DNA from: Alsobacter ponti
GTDB lineage: Bacteria > Pseudomonadota > Alphaproteobacteria > Rhizobiales > Beijerinckiaceae
DNA: 54,170 nucleotides
Reading direction: 5' to 3'
Assembly: GCF_024294805.1 (NCBI RefSeq)
Contig: NZ_JANCLU010000025.1
Span: 1-54,170, forward strand
Below the pieces are notes generated by a model. That model ran no database searches. It saw only the letters and a list, made by a program, of their open reading frames with translations, and was not told the DNA's origin. The first letter of the stretch is position 1. Every line of letters begins with the position of its first letter. A program made the position numbers and the translations under genes. This document shows, piece after piece, positions 17,754 through 26,066 of this stretch.

Positions 17754-19556
17754 CTACAGGCGCACGGTTCCGGCCTGCAGGGCGCGGTAGAGGTCGCGGT
17801 CGAGCGGCACGTAGCGGCCTTGCGCCGGGTGGTCGACATAGATCGGGTCGGCGAGCAAAGACGGGTCGCAGCCTTCCTTGACCAGCTCCACCTTGCGCTG
17901 CTTGAACGTGCCGGTCATGTCGAGCGACGAGCGGATGCGCAGGAAGAGCGGCCGCGCATAGTCCGGCAATTGCCGCTTGAGATGCGCGCGCAAGGCGTCG
18001 GGGTCCAGCGGCGTCGCGTCGTCCATGACGATCGCCGCCATGCCGGCGCGCCCTTCGTAGCCGTCGAGCCGCACGCCGTAGACGGTGCAGTGGGCGACGC
18101 CCGGAAACACCGAGATCGTCTCGGCCACCTCCGAGGTGGCGACGTTTTCGCCCTTCCAGCGGAACGTGTCGCCGATGCGGTCGACGAAGTAGAAATAGCC
18201 GTCGGCGTCCCGCCTCATCAGGTCGCCGGAGCGAAACCACGCATCGCCCTTCTCGAACGCGTCGCGCAGGATCTTGCGCTGCGTGGCGGCGCGGTCGGCG
18301 TAGCCCTCGAAACGGTTGGTCGGCTTGCGGGGATCGTTGAGGATCTGGCCGACGATCTCGCCGACCTCCCCCGCCTGGCACTCGACGCAGAACCCGTCCG
18401 GCCCGCGCACCGGCTCTTCCTTCTCGACGTCGAACTTCACCACCTTCACCACGAAGCGGCGTTCCGCCCATTTCGGGATGCGGCCCACCGCGCCGGGACG
18501 CGAATCGAGGTTGAACAGGGCGACGTTGCCCTCGGTGGCGGCGTAGAACTCGCGGATGTGGCGGATGCCGAAGCGCGACGAGAACTCGTTCCAGATGTCG
18601 GGCCGCAGGCCGTTGCCGCAGACGAGCCGGATGCGGTGGCGGCGGTCGTCCGGGCCGGGCGGCGTGTTGACGAGGTAGCGGCACAGCTCGCCGATATAGA
18701 AGAACAGCGTACAGTCGTGCCGCACGATGTCGGCCCAGAAATCGCGCGCCGAAAACCGCTCCCGGATCACCACGCTGCCGCCCTGGCACAGCGTGCCGCA
18801 GGTGGCCAGCACGCCGCCATTGGAGTGGTACATGGGCAGGCAGTCATACATGCGGTCGCCCGGCCCGGTGTCCATCAGGGCGGAGAAGCCAAGCGTCATC
18901 GCCATGATGCGGTAGTGGTTGATGTTCGCCGCCTTGGGCAGGCCGGTGGTGCCCGACGTGTAGATGAAGACGCAGCGGTCCTCGACGGTCAGCTTCGCCT
19001 TCTCCTCCGGCGAGAGGTCGGCGTCGGAGAAGGAGGCGATCGCCTCGTCCACCCGACGCCCGTCCCCGCCGCCGCCGTGCAGCCACAGCTCGGGCGCGCC
19101 GGGGACGAAGGGCGCGGCGCCGCGCCACGCCGGCAGCAGCTCCTCGGCGACGATGACGATGCGCGCCTGCACGATGGCGACGCAGTGGGCGAGCCCCTGC
19201 CCGGTGAGGTTGGTATTGATGAGCGCGGTGACGCCGCCGATCCGCGCGACGCCGAGCCAGATGCACAGATAGTCAGGGCGGTTGGGCATCAGCAGCGCGA
19301 CGACGTCGCCCTTGCCGATGCCCTGGGCGCGCGCCCAGCGCGCGTAGCGGTTGGCGCGGCCATCATAGTCGCGGAAGGTCAGGGTCTCGCGGTCCGAGAT
19401 CAGCGCCACCCGGTCGCCGTGCCGCTTCGCGGCGTCGCGCATCAGGTCGCCGATCGTGTAGGTCGGGTTGCGGGCGATGGGAGACGTGCGCCGCAGGATG
19501 CGAAGGGACCCGCGCAAATAGGCCAGTTCGCTCGCGATCCGCTGCAACGCTCTCAT
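17754..19556 (-). CDS. FATP-type long-chain acyl-CoA synthetase
   Basis: A 600-residue AMP-forming ligase that activates fatty acids to acyl-CoA. The P-loop-like motif YTSGTTGLPKAA, the FYAATEGN core and the C-terminal GDLMRRDADGYFYFVDRIGDTFRWKGEN region with the hinge are present. The arrangement, and the short N-terminus with RTSPIARNPTYTIGDL, fit the FATP/FadD6 branch (very-long-chain type) rather than classical FadD. GGAGG lies about nine bases before the chosen ATG; an out-of-frame ATG lies four bases upstream. It is divergent from the tusA-like gene. Confidence 0.88.
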   Translation of the reverse strand: MRALQRIASELAYLRGSLRILRRTSPIARNPTYTIGDLMRDAAKRHGDRVALISDRETLTFRDYDGRANRYARWARAQGIGKGDVVALLMPNRPDYLCIWLGVARIGGVTALINTNLTGQGLAHCVAIVQARIVIVAEELLPAWRGAAPFVPGAPELWLHGGGGDGRRVDEAIASFSDADLSPEEKAKLTVEDRCVFIYTSGTTGLPKAANINHYRIMAMTLGFSALMDTGPGDRMYDCLPMYHSNGGVLATCGTLCQGGSVVIRERFSARDFWADIVRHDCTLFFYIGELCRYLVNTPPGPDDRRHRIRLVCGNGLRPDIWNEFSSRFGIRHIREFYAATEGNVALFNLDSRPGAVGRIPKWAERRFVVKVVKFDVEKEEPVRGPDGFCVECQAGEVGEIVGQILNDPRKPTNRFEGYADRAATQRKILRDAFEKGDAWFRSGDLMRRDADGYFYFVDRIGDTFRWKGENVATSEVAETISVFPGVAHCTVYGVRLDGYEGRAGMAAIVMDDATPLDPDALRAHLKRQLPDYARPLFLRIRSSLDMTGTFKQRKVELVKEGCDPSLLADPIYVDHPAQGRYVPLDRDLYRALQAGTVRL

Positions 19557-19690
19557 TCATGCCCTCCCCCGCGCCCCGGCGCGACCGGTGGCCGGGGCGG
19601 CGCGCGGGAACGGCCCGCGTCGCACGCTTCATCATGCCCCGCCCGCCCGCGATGTGGTAGGGCGTATCGACGGCCTGGACACACGACGCG

Positions 19691-19927
19691 ATGACGGACG
19701 CCTCCCCCACCACTCTCGACCTGCGCGGACTGAAGTGCCCGCTGCCGGCGCTGCGCACGCGCAAGGCGCTGGCGCGGCTGGCCGCCGGCCAGACGCTGGT
19801 GGTCGAGGCGACGGACCCGATGGCGGCCATCGACATCCCGCACCTCGTCGCGACCGGCGGCGACATCCTCGCCGCAACCGCCCGCGACGGCGACGTGCTG
19901 CGCTTCACCATCCGCAAGGGCGGTTGA
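19691..19927 (+). CDS. TusA-family sulfurtransferase
   Basis: A 78-residue TusA/SirA-fold protein. The family motif is LRGLKCPLP with the persulfide-carrying Cys16, followed by the expected RTRKAL helix and a C-terminal beta strand LRFTIRKGG. TusA relays sulfur for tRNA 2-thiouridine or other sulfur transfers. No tusBCDE, mnmA or sox genes are nearby, so the acceptor is unknown. The ribosome-binding site is weak. It is monocistronic between the divergent synthetase and the convergent COG0523 gene. Confidence 0.88.
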   Translation: MTDASPTTLDLRGLKCPLPALRTRKALARLAAGQTLVVEATDPMAAIDIPHLVATGGDILAATARDGDVLRFTIRKGG

Positions 19928-19981
19928 TCTGGGCGGGTGAGTCGGGCGGGCGATTCGCGGCCGGATCGGCCGGGCCGCGCG

Positions 19982-21112
19982 TCAGCCGTCGCCGCGCGGG
20001 ATCGCCAGCGGGTTGTGCATCAGGGCCTGGGCGTCGGGCTCGTCGATGCGAGGCGTCCCGGCGAAGGCGTCCCACATCTTGCGCACGAAGTCTTCCGGCA
20101 GGTCCCGCGTGATGAACACGAGCCGCGTGCGCCGGTCGGCGTCCGGCCAGGCCGGCAGCATCACGGGCGGGTGCAGCACGTGCTGCACCCCGTGCACGAC
20201 GATCGGCCGGTCGGGAGACTCGACGGTCTTCACGATGCCCTTCATGCGCAGGATCTTGGCCCCGTGCGCCGAGGGGAGCAGGGTCAGGAACATGTCGAGC
20301 GCCGCCATCGACACCGGCCGGTCGGTGGCGAAGGAGAAGGCGCGGATGTGCTCGTCGTGGCGGTTGACGTCATGGGCGTCCTGCCCCTCGCCGGCCGGCG
20401 CGTGGTGGTGGCCCTCGTGCCCGGCGGCGTCGCGATAGGCTTCCTCGTTGAGCCAGCGCGCGACGTCGGGGATCTTCGCGCTGGCGTCGAACGGCCCGGC
20501 GTCGAGCAGGGCCTCGGCCGTCGCCTCGCCCTTGGCCACGTCGAGGATGCGCGCGCCGGGGGCGAGGCGGCGCAGTCGGGCCTTCAGCGCCGCGAGCGCG
20601 GCGGGGTCGGTCGCCAGGTCGGTCTTGGTCAGGGCCAGCCGGTCGGCCACCGCGACCTGCTTCACGGCCTCGGCGTGCATGTCCAGCGTCGCGTCGCCGT
20701 TGACGGCGTCGACCGCCGTCACCACGCCGTCGATGGCGTAGCGCGTCGCCAGATAAGGATGCGACATCACCGCCTGCAGCACCGGCGCGGGATCGGCGAG
20801 GCCGGTCGTCTCGATCACGGCGCGCCGGAATGGCGCGACGCGCCCCTCGTCGCGGCGGGCGATCAGGTCCTCCAGCGCCGCCACGAGATCGCCGCGCACC
20901 GTGCAGCACAGGCAGCCGGACGCCAGCAGCACCATGTCGCCGCTCACCGCCTCGATGAGCAGATGGTCGAGCCCGATCTCGCCGAACTCGTTAACGAGCA
21001 CGACCGTGTCCGCCAGCGCGGGATCGCGCAGCAGCCGGTTGAGCAGCGTCGTCTTCCCCGCGCCGAGGAAGCCGGTGAGGATGGTGAGAGGGATCGGCGC
21101 GGTCGTCGTCAT
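19982..21112 (-). CDS. COG0523/CobW-type GTP-dependent metallochaperone
   Basis: A 376-residue G3E GTPase. Walker A is GFLGAGKTT (14-22), and the COG0523 metal motif CLCC is at 67-70. A His-rich linker around residues 245-275 (GHEGHHHAP, RHDEHIR) precedes the CobW C-terminal domain. Members deliver Zn or other metals to client proteins, and some serve cobalamin synthesis. The His-rich segment points to metal handling but the metal cannot be told. Its ATG overlaps the stop of the upstream EamA gene by the ATGA pattern, so the two are translationally coupled. No cob operon or Zur site is visible. Confidence 0.85.
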   Translation of the reverse strand: MTTTAPIPLTILTGFLGAGKTTLLNRLLRDPALADTVVLVNEFGEIGLDHLLIEAVSGDMVLLASGCLCCTVRGDLVAALEDLIARRDEGRVAPFRRAVIETTGLADPAPVLQAVMSHPYLATRYAIDGVVTAVDAVNGDATLDMHAEAVKQVAVADRLALTKTDLATDPAALAALKARLRRLAPGARILDVAKGEATAEALLDAGPFDASAKIPDVARWLNEEAYRDAAGHEGHHHAPAGEGQDAHDVNRHDEHIRAFSFATDRPVSMAALDMFLTLLPSAHGAKILRMKGIVKTVESPDRPIVVHGVQHVLHPPVMLPAWPDADRRTRLVFITRDLPEDFVRKMWDAFAGTPRIDEPDAQALMHNPLAIPRGDG

Positions 21113-22017
21113 GCCGCAGGCTCCGGCGTCAGCGCCAGGCGCGAGCGCCGTCGGTCGCGCAGCACGTTGGCGACGATGGCGGCGATCACCATTGCGCCGC
21201 CCATGTACTGGACGGGCATCAGCGTCTCGCCGAGCACCGCCGCGGAGGTGAGCGAGGCGACGACCGGCTCGGCGCAGAAGGCGAGCCCGCCGGCGACCGC
21301 CGTCACCCGCGACAGCGCCATCAGTTGCAGCACGAAGCCGAGCACGAAGCCGAACACGTTGAACGCCACCGACCAGGGCGCGAGCAGCAGCGTTCCGGGG
21401 CCGCCGAGCCCGCCCGTCGCCAAAGCGGAGAGCGCGGCCACCGGGAGCACCATGAGCTGCAGCCACACCACCTTGGCGGCGGTGCCGGTCCGCGGGCAGC
21501 GCACGGCGGCGAAGAACTGCGCCACCGCCGACAGGCTCGCCCCGGCGGCGAGCAGCAATCCGATGGGGTCGAGGTCGCCGAACGCGGGGCCGACCACCAG
21601 CACGACGCCGCAGAAGGCCAGCAGCGCGATCGCCATCAGCCCGCCGCCGATGCGGCCGCCCTCGACGAACGGGCTCGCCAGCACGATCAGCACCGGGAAC
21701 GTATAGAACAGCACGGCGGCGACCGTGACGGGGATGAACGCCACCGAGGACAGGTAGCACAGGCCGCAGCCCGCCGTGGCGAGGCCGAGCACGACCATCG
21801 GGCCGCGCTCGCCGCGCGGGATGCGGAAATCGGCGCGCAACACCAGGCCCACAGCGATGCCGAGCGCCATCATGGCCAGCACGCGCCACGTCACCAGCGT
21901 CGGACCCGGCACGCCCGACAGGGCCGCGATGCGCGAGAAGGTGATGTTGAAGCCGAACGAGGCGGCGGACCCGAGCGCCATCAACAGCCCGGCCCCGGCG
22001 GCGGCCGAGCTCCTCAC
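21109..22017 (-). CDS. EamA/DMT-superfamily permease
   Basis: A membrane protein of about 302 residues with roughly ten hydrophobic helices in two EamA repeats, typical of drug/metabolite transporters. The first helix is GLLMALGSAASFGFN and the second repeat ends with GETLMPVQYMGGAMV. The substrate is unknown. The start is uncertain: no ATG precedes the first helix, so GTG at 22017 is chosen, and ATG at 21981 is the alternative. Longer in-frame extensions overlap the upstream carboxypeptidase gene and are Arg/Pro-rich noise. It is coupled to the COG0523 gene downstream. Confidence 0.75.
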   Translation of the reverse strand: MRSSAAAGAGLLMALGSAASFGFNITFSRIAALSGVPGPTLVTWRVLAMMALGIAVGLVLRADFRIPRGERGPMVVLGLATAGCGLCYLSSVAFIPVTVAAVLFYTFPVLIVLASPFVEGGRIGGGLMAIALLAFCGVVLVVGPAFGDLDPIGLLLAAGASLSAVAQFFAAVRCPRTGTAAKVVWLQLMVLPVAALSALATGGLGGPGTLLLAPWSVAFNVFGFVLGFVLQLMALSRVTAVAGGLAFCAEPVVASLTSAAVLGETLMPVQYMGGAMVIAAIVANVLRDRRRSRLALTPEPAA

Positions 22018-22087
22018 CGCGGCAGGCCGCGCGGCGCGCGGCCACGGCGAGAGACGAAGGAGATCGGCACGGACGCTGGAATCCCGC

Positions 22088-23722
22088 TCAGGTCTTCGGG
22101 CGGGCCGCCGGCGCGGGCGGGCTGAGCACGAGCGGCTTGCCGGAGCCCGAGGCGGCCTCGGTCTCGAGCTTCGCCTTGGCGGCCGGAGCCTTCGCGGTCG
22201 GCTTGGCGGAAGCCTTGGCCACAGCCTTGGCCGGAGTGCTGGCCGGAGCCTTGGCCGCGGCCTTGGTGGTCGTCGGGGCCGCAGGCTTCGCAACGGCCTT
22301 CCCGCTGCTCTTGGCGACGGGCGGCGCGAGCGCGGCCTTGGCCGGCATGGCGGGGACGGGCCCCGTCGCCGCGCGGGCGACCGGAACGGGGGCGACCTTG
22401 GCGGCGGCGGGCACCTGGCCGCGCAGCGGCAGGTTGGCGGCGGGCTTCAGCGTCAGCGGGCCGGCCGCGCCGCCCACCACCGGCGTCTGGGTTTCGTCGA
22501 GTTCGCTCTTGCCGCTGGCGTAGGCGGTGGCGGTCGCCGGCGGCTTGACGCCGCGCGGCGCGTTGGCCGCGAGCGGAGCCGTCGCGGAGCCGGGCGCGCG
22601 GCCCAGGAACACCGGAATCGGGTCCGACTCGGCGCGCGCGGCCAGCGAGCGCGGCCCCTTCGAGCCCATTACGCTGGCGAGGCCGCCGAGCTGCGGCACC
22701 GGGCCGAGCATGTTGAAGCCGTCGCCGACCGCCGCCTGCTGCCCCGCGGCGGTCTCCAGCTCCTCCTCGGAGGCGGGCGGGCCCTTGCGGCGCACGCAGA
22801 CATCCTCGCGAACGTTCGGCGGCGCGGCCACCGACGAGTGCGGCAGCGCGTCGAGCGGCGTGCCGCCGAAAAAGCCGCCGCTCTGGTTGAAGCCCTTGTC
22901 GAGCAGCGCCGCCGCCTTGATGGTGCGGTCGGCCGCCGTCGGCTGGCCGAACACCACCGCGACGATGCGGCGGCCGTTGCGCGACGCCACGGCCACGAGG
23001 TTGAAGCCCGAGGCGCAGATGAACCCGGTCTTCATGCCCTCGATGCCGGGGTAGCGCCCCACCAGACCGTTGGTGTTGCGCATGATCTTCGGCCCGAGCT
23101 GGACGGCGCCGATGGAGAACAGGTCGGCGTGCTCGGGGAAGTCGAGCAGGATGGCGCGCGCCAGCAGGGCCATGTCGCGGGCGGAGGTCTGCTGCCCTTC
23201 GATGAACAGGCCATTCGGGTTGACGAAGCGGCTCTCACGCATGCCGATGGCGGCGGCCTCGCGGTTCATCATCTCCGCGAAGGCCTCGACCGAGCCGCCG
23301 ACGCCCTCGGCAACCACGACAGCGATGTCGTTGGCCGACTTCACCAGCATCATCTTCAGGGCGTTGTCGAGGGTGATCTCGGTGCCCGGGCGCGCCCCGA
23401 TCTTGGAAGGCGGGGCGGAGGCCGCGCGCGTCGACACCGGGATCGGCGTGTCGGGCGAGATCGCACCGGCGCGCATCTGCTTGAGCGCTACGTAGGCGGT
23501 CATCAGCTTGGTGACCGAGGCCGGATACCACGGCATCGTGGCGTCTTCCTGCATCAGCACGCGGCCGGATTCCACCTCGGCAACCACGTAGGGGGTCGCT
23601 GCGTTGGATGCGGCCGGGACGAGCGTCCCGATGAGGCACGCCCCCAGCGCGAGCAGGAACGGGCGAAGGAAGGATCGCGCGGCAGCGCGGTCGGAAGTCG
23701 TGCGGTCGGTCCAGTGGGTCAT
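22088..23722 (-). CDS. D-alanyl-D-alanine carboxypeptidase (DacA/PBP5-like) with Lys/Ala tail
   Basis: A 544-residue periplasmic serine-type carboxypeptidase that trims the terminal D-Ala of peptidoglycan pentapeptide. After a signal peptide (about 20-42) the three penicillin-binding motifs are intact: SVTK (Ser69-Lys72), SAN (129-131) and KTG (231-233). The catalytic domain ends near 280. The remainder is unusual: a Pro/Ala-rich linker, then a tail from about 430 full of AKAxAK and KPAAP units resembling histone H1 tails. ATG at 23722 gives a good signal sequence; an in-frame ATG 17 codons upstream is possible. It lies 70 bases ahead of the EamA-COG0523 pair. Confidence 0.85.
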   Translation of the reverse strand: MTHWTDRTTSDRAAARSFLRPFLLALGACLIGTLVPAASNAATPYVVAEVESGRVLMQEDATMPWYPASVTKLMTAYVALKQMRAGAISPDTPIPVSTRAASAPPSKIGARPGTEITLDNALKMMLVKSANDIAVVVAEGVGGSVEAFAEMMNREAAAIGMRESRFVNPNGLFIEGQQTSARDMALLARAILLDFPEHADLFSIGAVQLGPKIMRNTNGLVGRYPGIEGMKTGFICASGFNLVAVASRNGRRIVAVVFGQPTAADRTIKAAALLDKGFNQSGGFFGGTPLDALPHSSVAAPPNVREDVCVRRKGPPASEEELETAAGQQAAVGDGFNMLGPVPQLGGLASVMGSKGPRSLAARAESDPIPVFLGRAPGSATAPLAANAPRGVKPPATATAYASGKSELDETQTPVVGGAAGPLTLKPAANLPLRGQVPAAAKVAPVPVARAATGPVPAMPAKAALAPPVAKSSGKAVAKPAAPTTTKAAAKAPASTPAKAVAKASAKPTAKAPAAKAKLETEAASGSGKPLVLSPPAPAARPKT

Positions 23723-23905
23723 TCTCGAATCCGCTGTGCGCACGCCGAACACCCACCCGGAGCAGCGCCCCATTCCGGGCGGCAGGCCACGTCATTGGTA
23801 ACTCGCGTCGCGCAGTTTGCCTAGCGTCGGGCAGGCTGGTAGTCACCGATCGTGGCGGCCATCGGGCAGACCGGCCGCCAACGACGCCTTCCGCCAGGAT
23901 CTCCC

Positions 23906-24808
23906 GTGACCTTCGGCCTTTTCTGGATTCCGGCGACGCTGGTCGCCGCCGCCGCGCAGACCGCGCGCAACGCCATGCAGCGCAGCCTGACCGAGACCCT
24001 CGGCACGGTCGGGGCCAGCCAGGTGCGCTTCCTGTACGGCTTTCCCTTCGCGATTCTGTTCCTGGGGCTCGTCCTCGCCGCCGGCGGCGGCAAGCCGCTG
24101 CCGCCCACCGCGGCGTTCCTCGGCTTCGTCTGCGCCGGGGCGGTGACGCAGATCCTCGCCACCGTCTTGATGCTGGCGGCGATGCGCGAGCGCTCCTTCG
24201 CCGTCACCACGGCCTACATCAAGACCGAGCCGGTGCAGGTGGCCGTGTTCGGCCTCGCGGTGCTGGGCGACACGCTGACGCCGATGGCCGTCACGGCCAT
24301 CGTGGTCGCCACGGCGGGCGTGGTGCTGATGGCGCTGAAGCCCGGTTCGCTGCGCGGCGAGGGGCTCGGCCTGCGCCCGGCCGCGTTCGGCGTCGTGGCC
24401 GGCGCGTTCTTCGCCCTGTCGGCGATCTTCTTTCGCGGCGCCATCCTCGATCTCGGCGAAGGCTCGTTCGTGCTGCGCTCGACCACGACGCTGGTGTGGT
24501 CGCTCGGCGTGCAGACGGCGATCCTGATGGCGTGGATGGCGGCGTTCGACCGCGGCGCGCTCGCCCGCAGCTTCCAGGCCTGGCGGCCGTCCCTGTTCGC
24601 GGGCTTCATGGGCGCGTTCGCCTCGCAGTTCTGGTTCATCGGCTTCTCGCTCACCAGCGCCGCCAACGTGCGGACGCTGGCGCTCGTCGAGGTGCTGTTC
24701 GCGCAGGCGGTGTCGCGCCGCCTGTTCGCGCAGTCGACCACGCCGCGTGAAGCGCTCGGGATGGCCCTCATCGTCGGCGGCGTCGTGCTGCTGCTGTGGG
24801 CTCATTGA
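23906..24808 (+). CDS. EamA/DMT-superfamily permease (second)
   Basis: A 300-residue membrane protein of the drug/metabolite transporter superfamily, with about ten helices. Recognisable parts are ERSFAVTTAYIKTEPVQVA in the first EamA repeat and LTSAANVRTLALVEVLFAQ in the second. The substrate is unknown. The start is GTG at 23906 with AGGA seven bases upstream; the earlier in-frame ATG adds a charged stretch and is rejected. It is not closely similar to the EamA protein at 21-22 kb. The SCP-x-type thiolase gene follows after 85 bases. Confidence 0.8.
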   Translation: MTFGLFWIPATLVAAAAQTARNAMQRSLTETLGTVGASQVRFLYGFPFAILFLGLVLAAGGGKPLPPTAAFLGFVCAGAVTQILATVLMLAAMRERSFAVTTAYIKTEPVQVAVFGLAVLGDTLTPMAVTAIVVATAGVVLMALKPGSLRGEGLGLRPAAFGVVAGAFFALSAIFFRGAILDLGEGSFVLRSTTTLVWSLGVQTAILMAWMAAFDRGALARSFQAWRPSLFAGFMGAFASQFWFIGFSLTSAANVRTLALVEVLFAQAVSRRLFAQSTTPREALGMALIVGGVVLLLWAH

Positions 24809-24893
24809 GGCGGCTCGTCCGAACGGCGGAGCCGACCCCGCTTGCAGTCGGCCCGGGGAGACCCCACACTCCCGAGGTCTCGAGGAGCGCGCC

Positions 24894-26060
24894 ATGACCG
24901 CCTGCATCGTGGGCTGGGCCCACACGCCGTTCGGAAAACAAGACGCCGAGAGCGTCGAAAGCCTCGTCGTCCGCGTCACCAACGAGGCGCTGGAGAACGC
25001 CGGGCTGGAGGCGTCCGAGGTGGACGAGATCGTGCTCGGCCATTTCAACGCCGGCTTCTCGGCGCAGGACTTCACCGCTTCGCTGGTGCTGCAGGCCGAC
25101 CCCGCGCTGCGCTTCAAGCCGGCGACGCGCGTCGAGAACGCCTGCGCGACCGGCTCGGCGGCCGTCCACCAGGGCCTCAAGAGCATCGCGGCCAAGGCGG
25201 CGCGCACCGTGCTGGTGGTCGGCGTCGAGCAGATGACGACGACGCCCGGCCCGGAGATCGGCCGCAACCTGCTCAAGGCGTCCTACCTGCCCGAGGACGG
25301 CGACACGCCCGGTGGCTTCGCCGGCGTTTTCGGCCGCATCGCCGGCGGCTATTTCCAGCGCCACGGCGACCAGTCGGACGCCCTGGCCATGATCGCCGCC
25401 AAGAACCACCGAAACGGCGTCGCCAACCCCTACGCGCAGATGCGCAAGGACCTCGGCTACGAGTTCTGCCGGCGCGAGAGCGACAAGAACCCCTTCGTCG
25501 CCGGGCCGCTGAAGCGCACCGATTGCTCCCTGGTGTCGGACGGGGCGGCCGCCATCGTGCTCGCCGACATGGAGACCGCGACCCGCCACGAGCGCGCCAT
25601 CGCCTTCCGGGCCGCCGCGCACGTGCAGGATTTCCTGCCGATGTCGAAGCGCGACATCCTCAAGTTCGAGGGCTGCGCCGAGGCGTGGCGACGCGCCCTG
25701 ATGCAGGCCGGCGTGACGCTGGAGCACCTGTCCTTCGTCGAGACGCACGACTGCTTCACCATCGCCGAACTGATCGAGTACGAGGCGATGGGCCTGACGC
25801 CGGAGGGCCAGGGCGCTGTGGCGATCCGGGAGGGCTGGACCCAGAAGGACGGCAAGCTGCCGGTCAACCCGTCCGGCGGCCTCAAGGCCAAGGGCCACCC
25901 GATCGGCGCGACGGGCGTATCCATGCACGCGCTCACCGCCATGCAGCTGGCGGGCGAGGCCGGCGACATGCAGATCCCCGCCGCGACACTCGGCGGCATC
26001 TTCAACATGGGCGGCGCCGCCGTCGCGAACTACGTCAGCATCCTCGAACGGGTGAAATAA
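24894..26060 (+). CDS. SCP-x-type thiolase / acetyl-CoA acetyltransferase
   Basis: A 388-residue thiolase-fold enzyme. The acylated Cys84 lies in RVENACATGSAA, the general-base His in KGHPIGATG, and VETHDCFTIAELIEYEAMGL is typical of the SCP-x/lipid-transfer thiolase branch. No C-terminal sterol-carrier domain is present. Such enzymes cleave branched or sterol-derived 3-ketoacyl-CoA, but many are annotated generically. A good Shine-Dalgarno (GAGGAG) precedes the ATG; the in-frame upstream frame overlaps the EamA gene. It converges on recQ, whose stop is 6 bases away. Confidence 0.85.
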   Translation: MTACIVGWAHTPFGKQDAESVESLVVRVTNEALENAGLEASEVDEIVLGHFNAGFSAQDFTASLVLQADPALRFKPATRVENACATGSAAVHQGLKSIAAKAARTVLVVGVEQMTTTPGPEIGRNLLKASYLPEDGDTPGGFAGVFGRIAGGYFQRHGDQSDALAMIAAKNHRNGVANPYAQMRKDLGYEFCRRESDKNPFVAGPLKRTDCSLVSDGAAAIVLADMETATRHERAIAFRAAAHVQDFLPMSKRDILKFEGCAEAWRRALMQAGVTLEHLSFVETHDCFTIAELIEYEAMGLTPEGQGAVAIREGWTQKDGKLPVNPSGGLKAKGHPIGATGVSMHALTAMQLAGEAGDMQIPAATLGGIFNMGGAAVANYVSILERVK

Positions 26061-26066
26061 AGGCCG

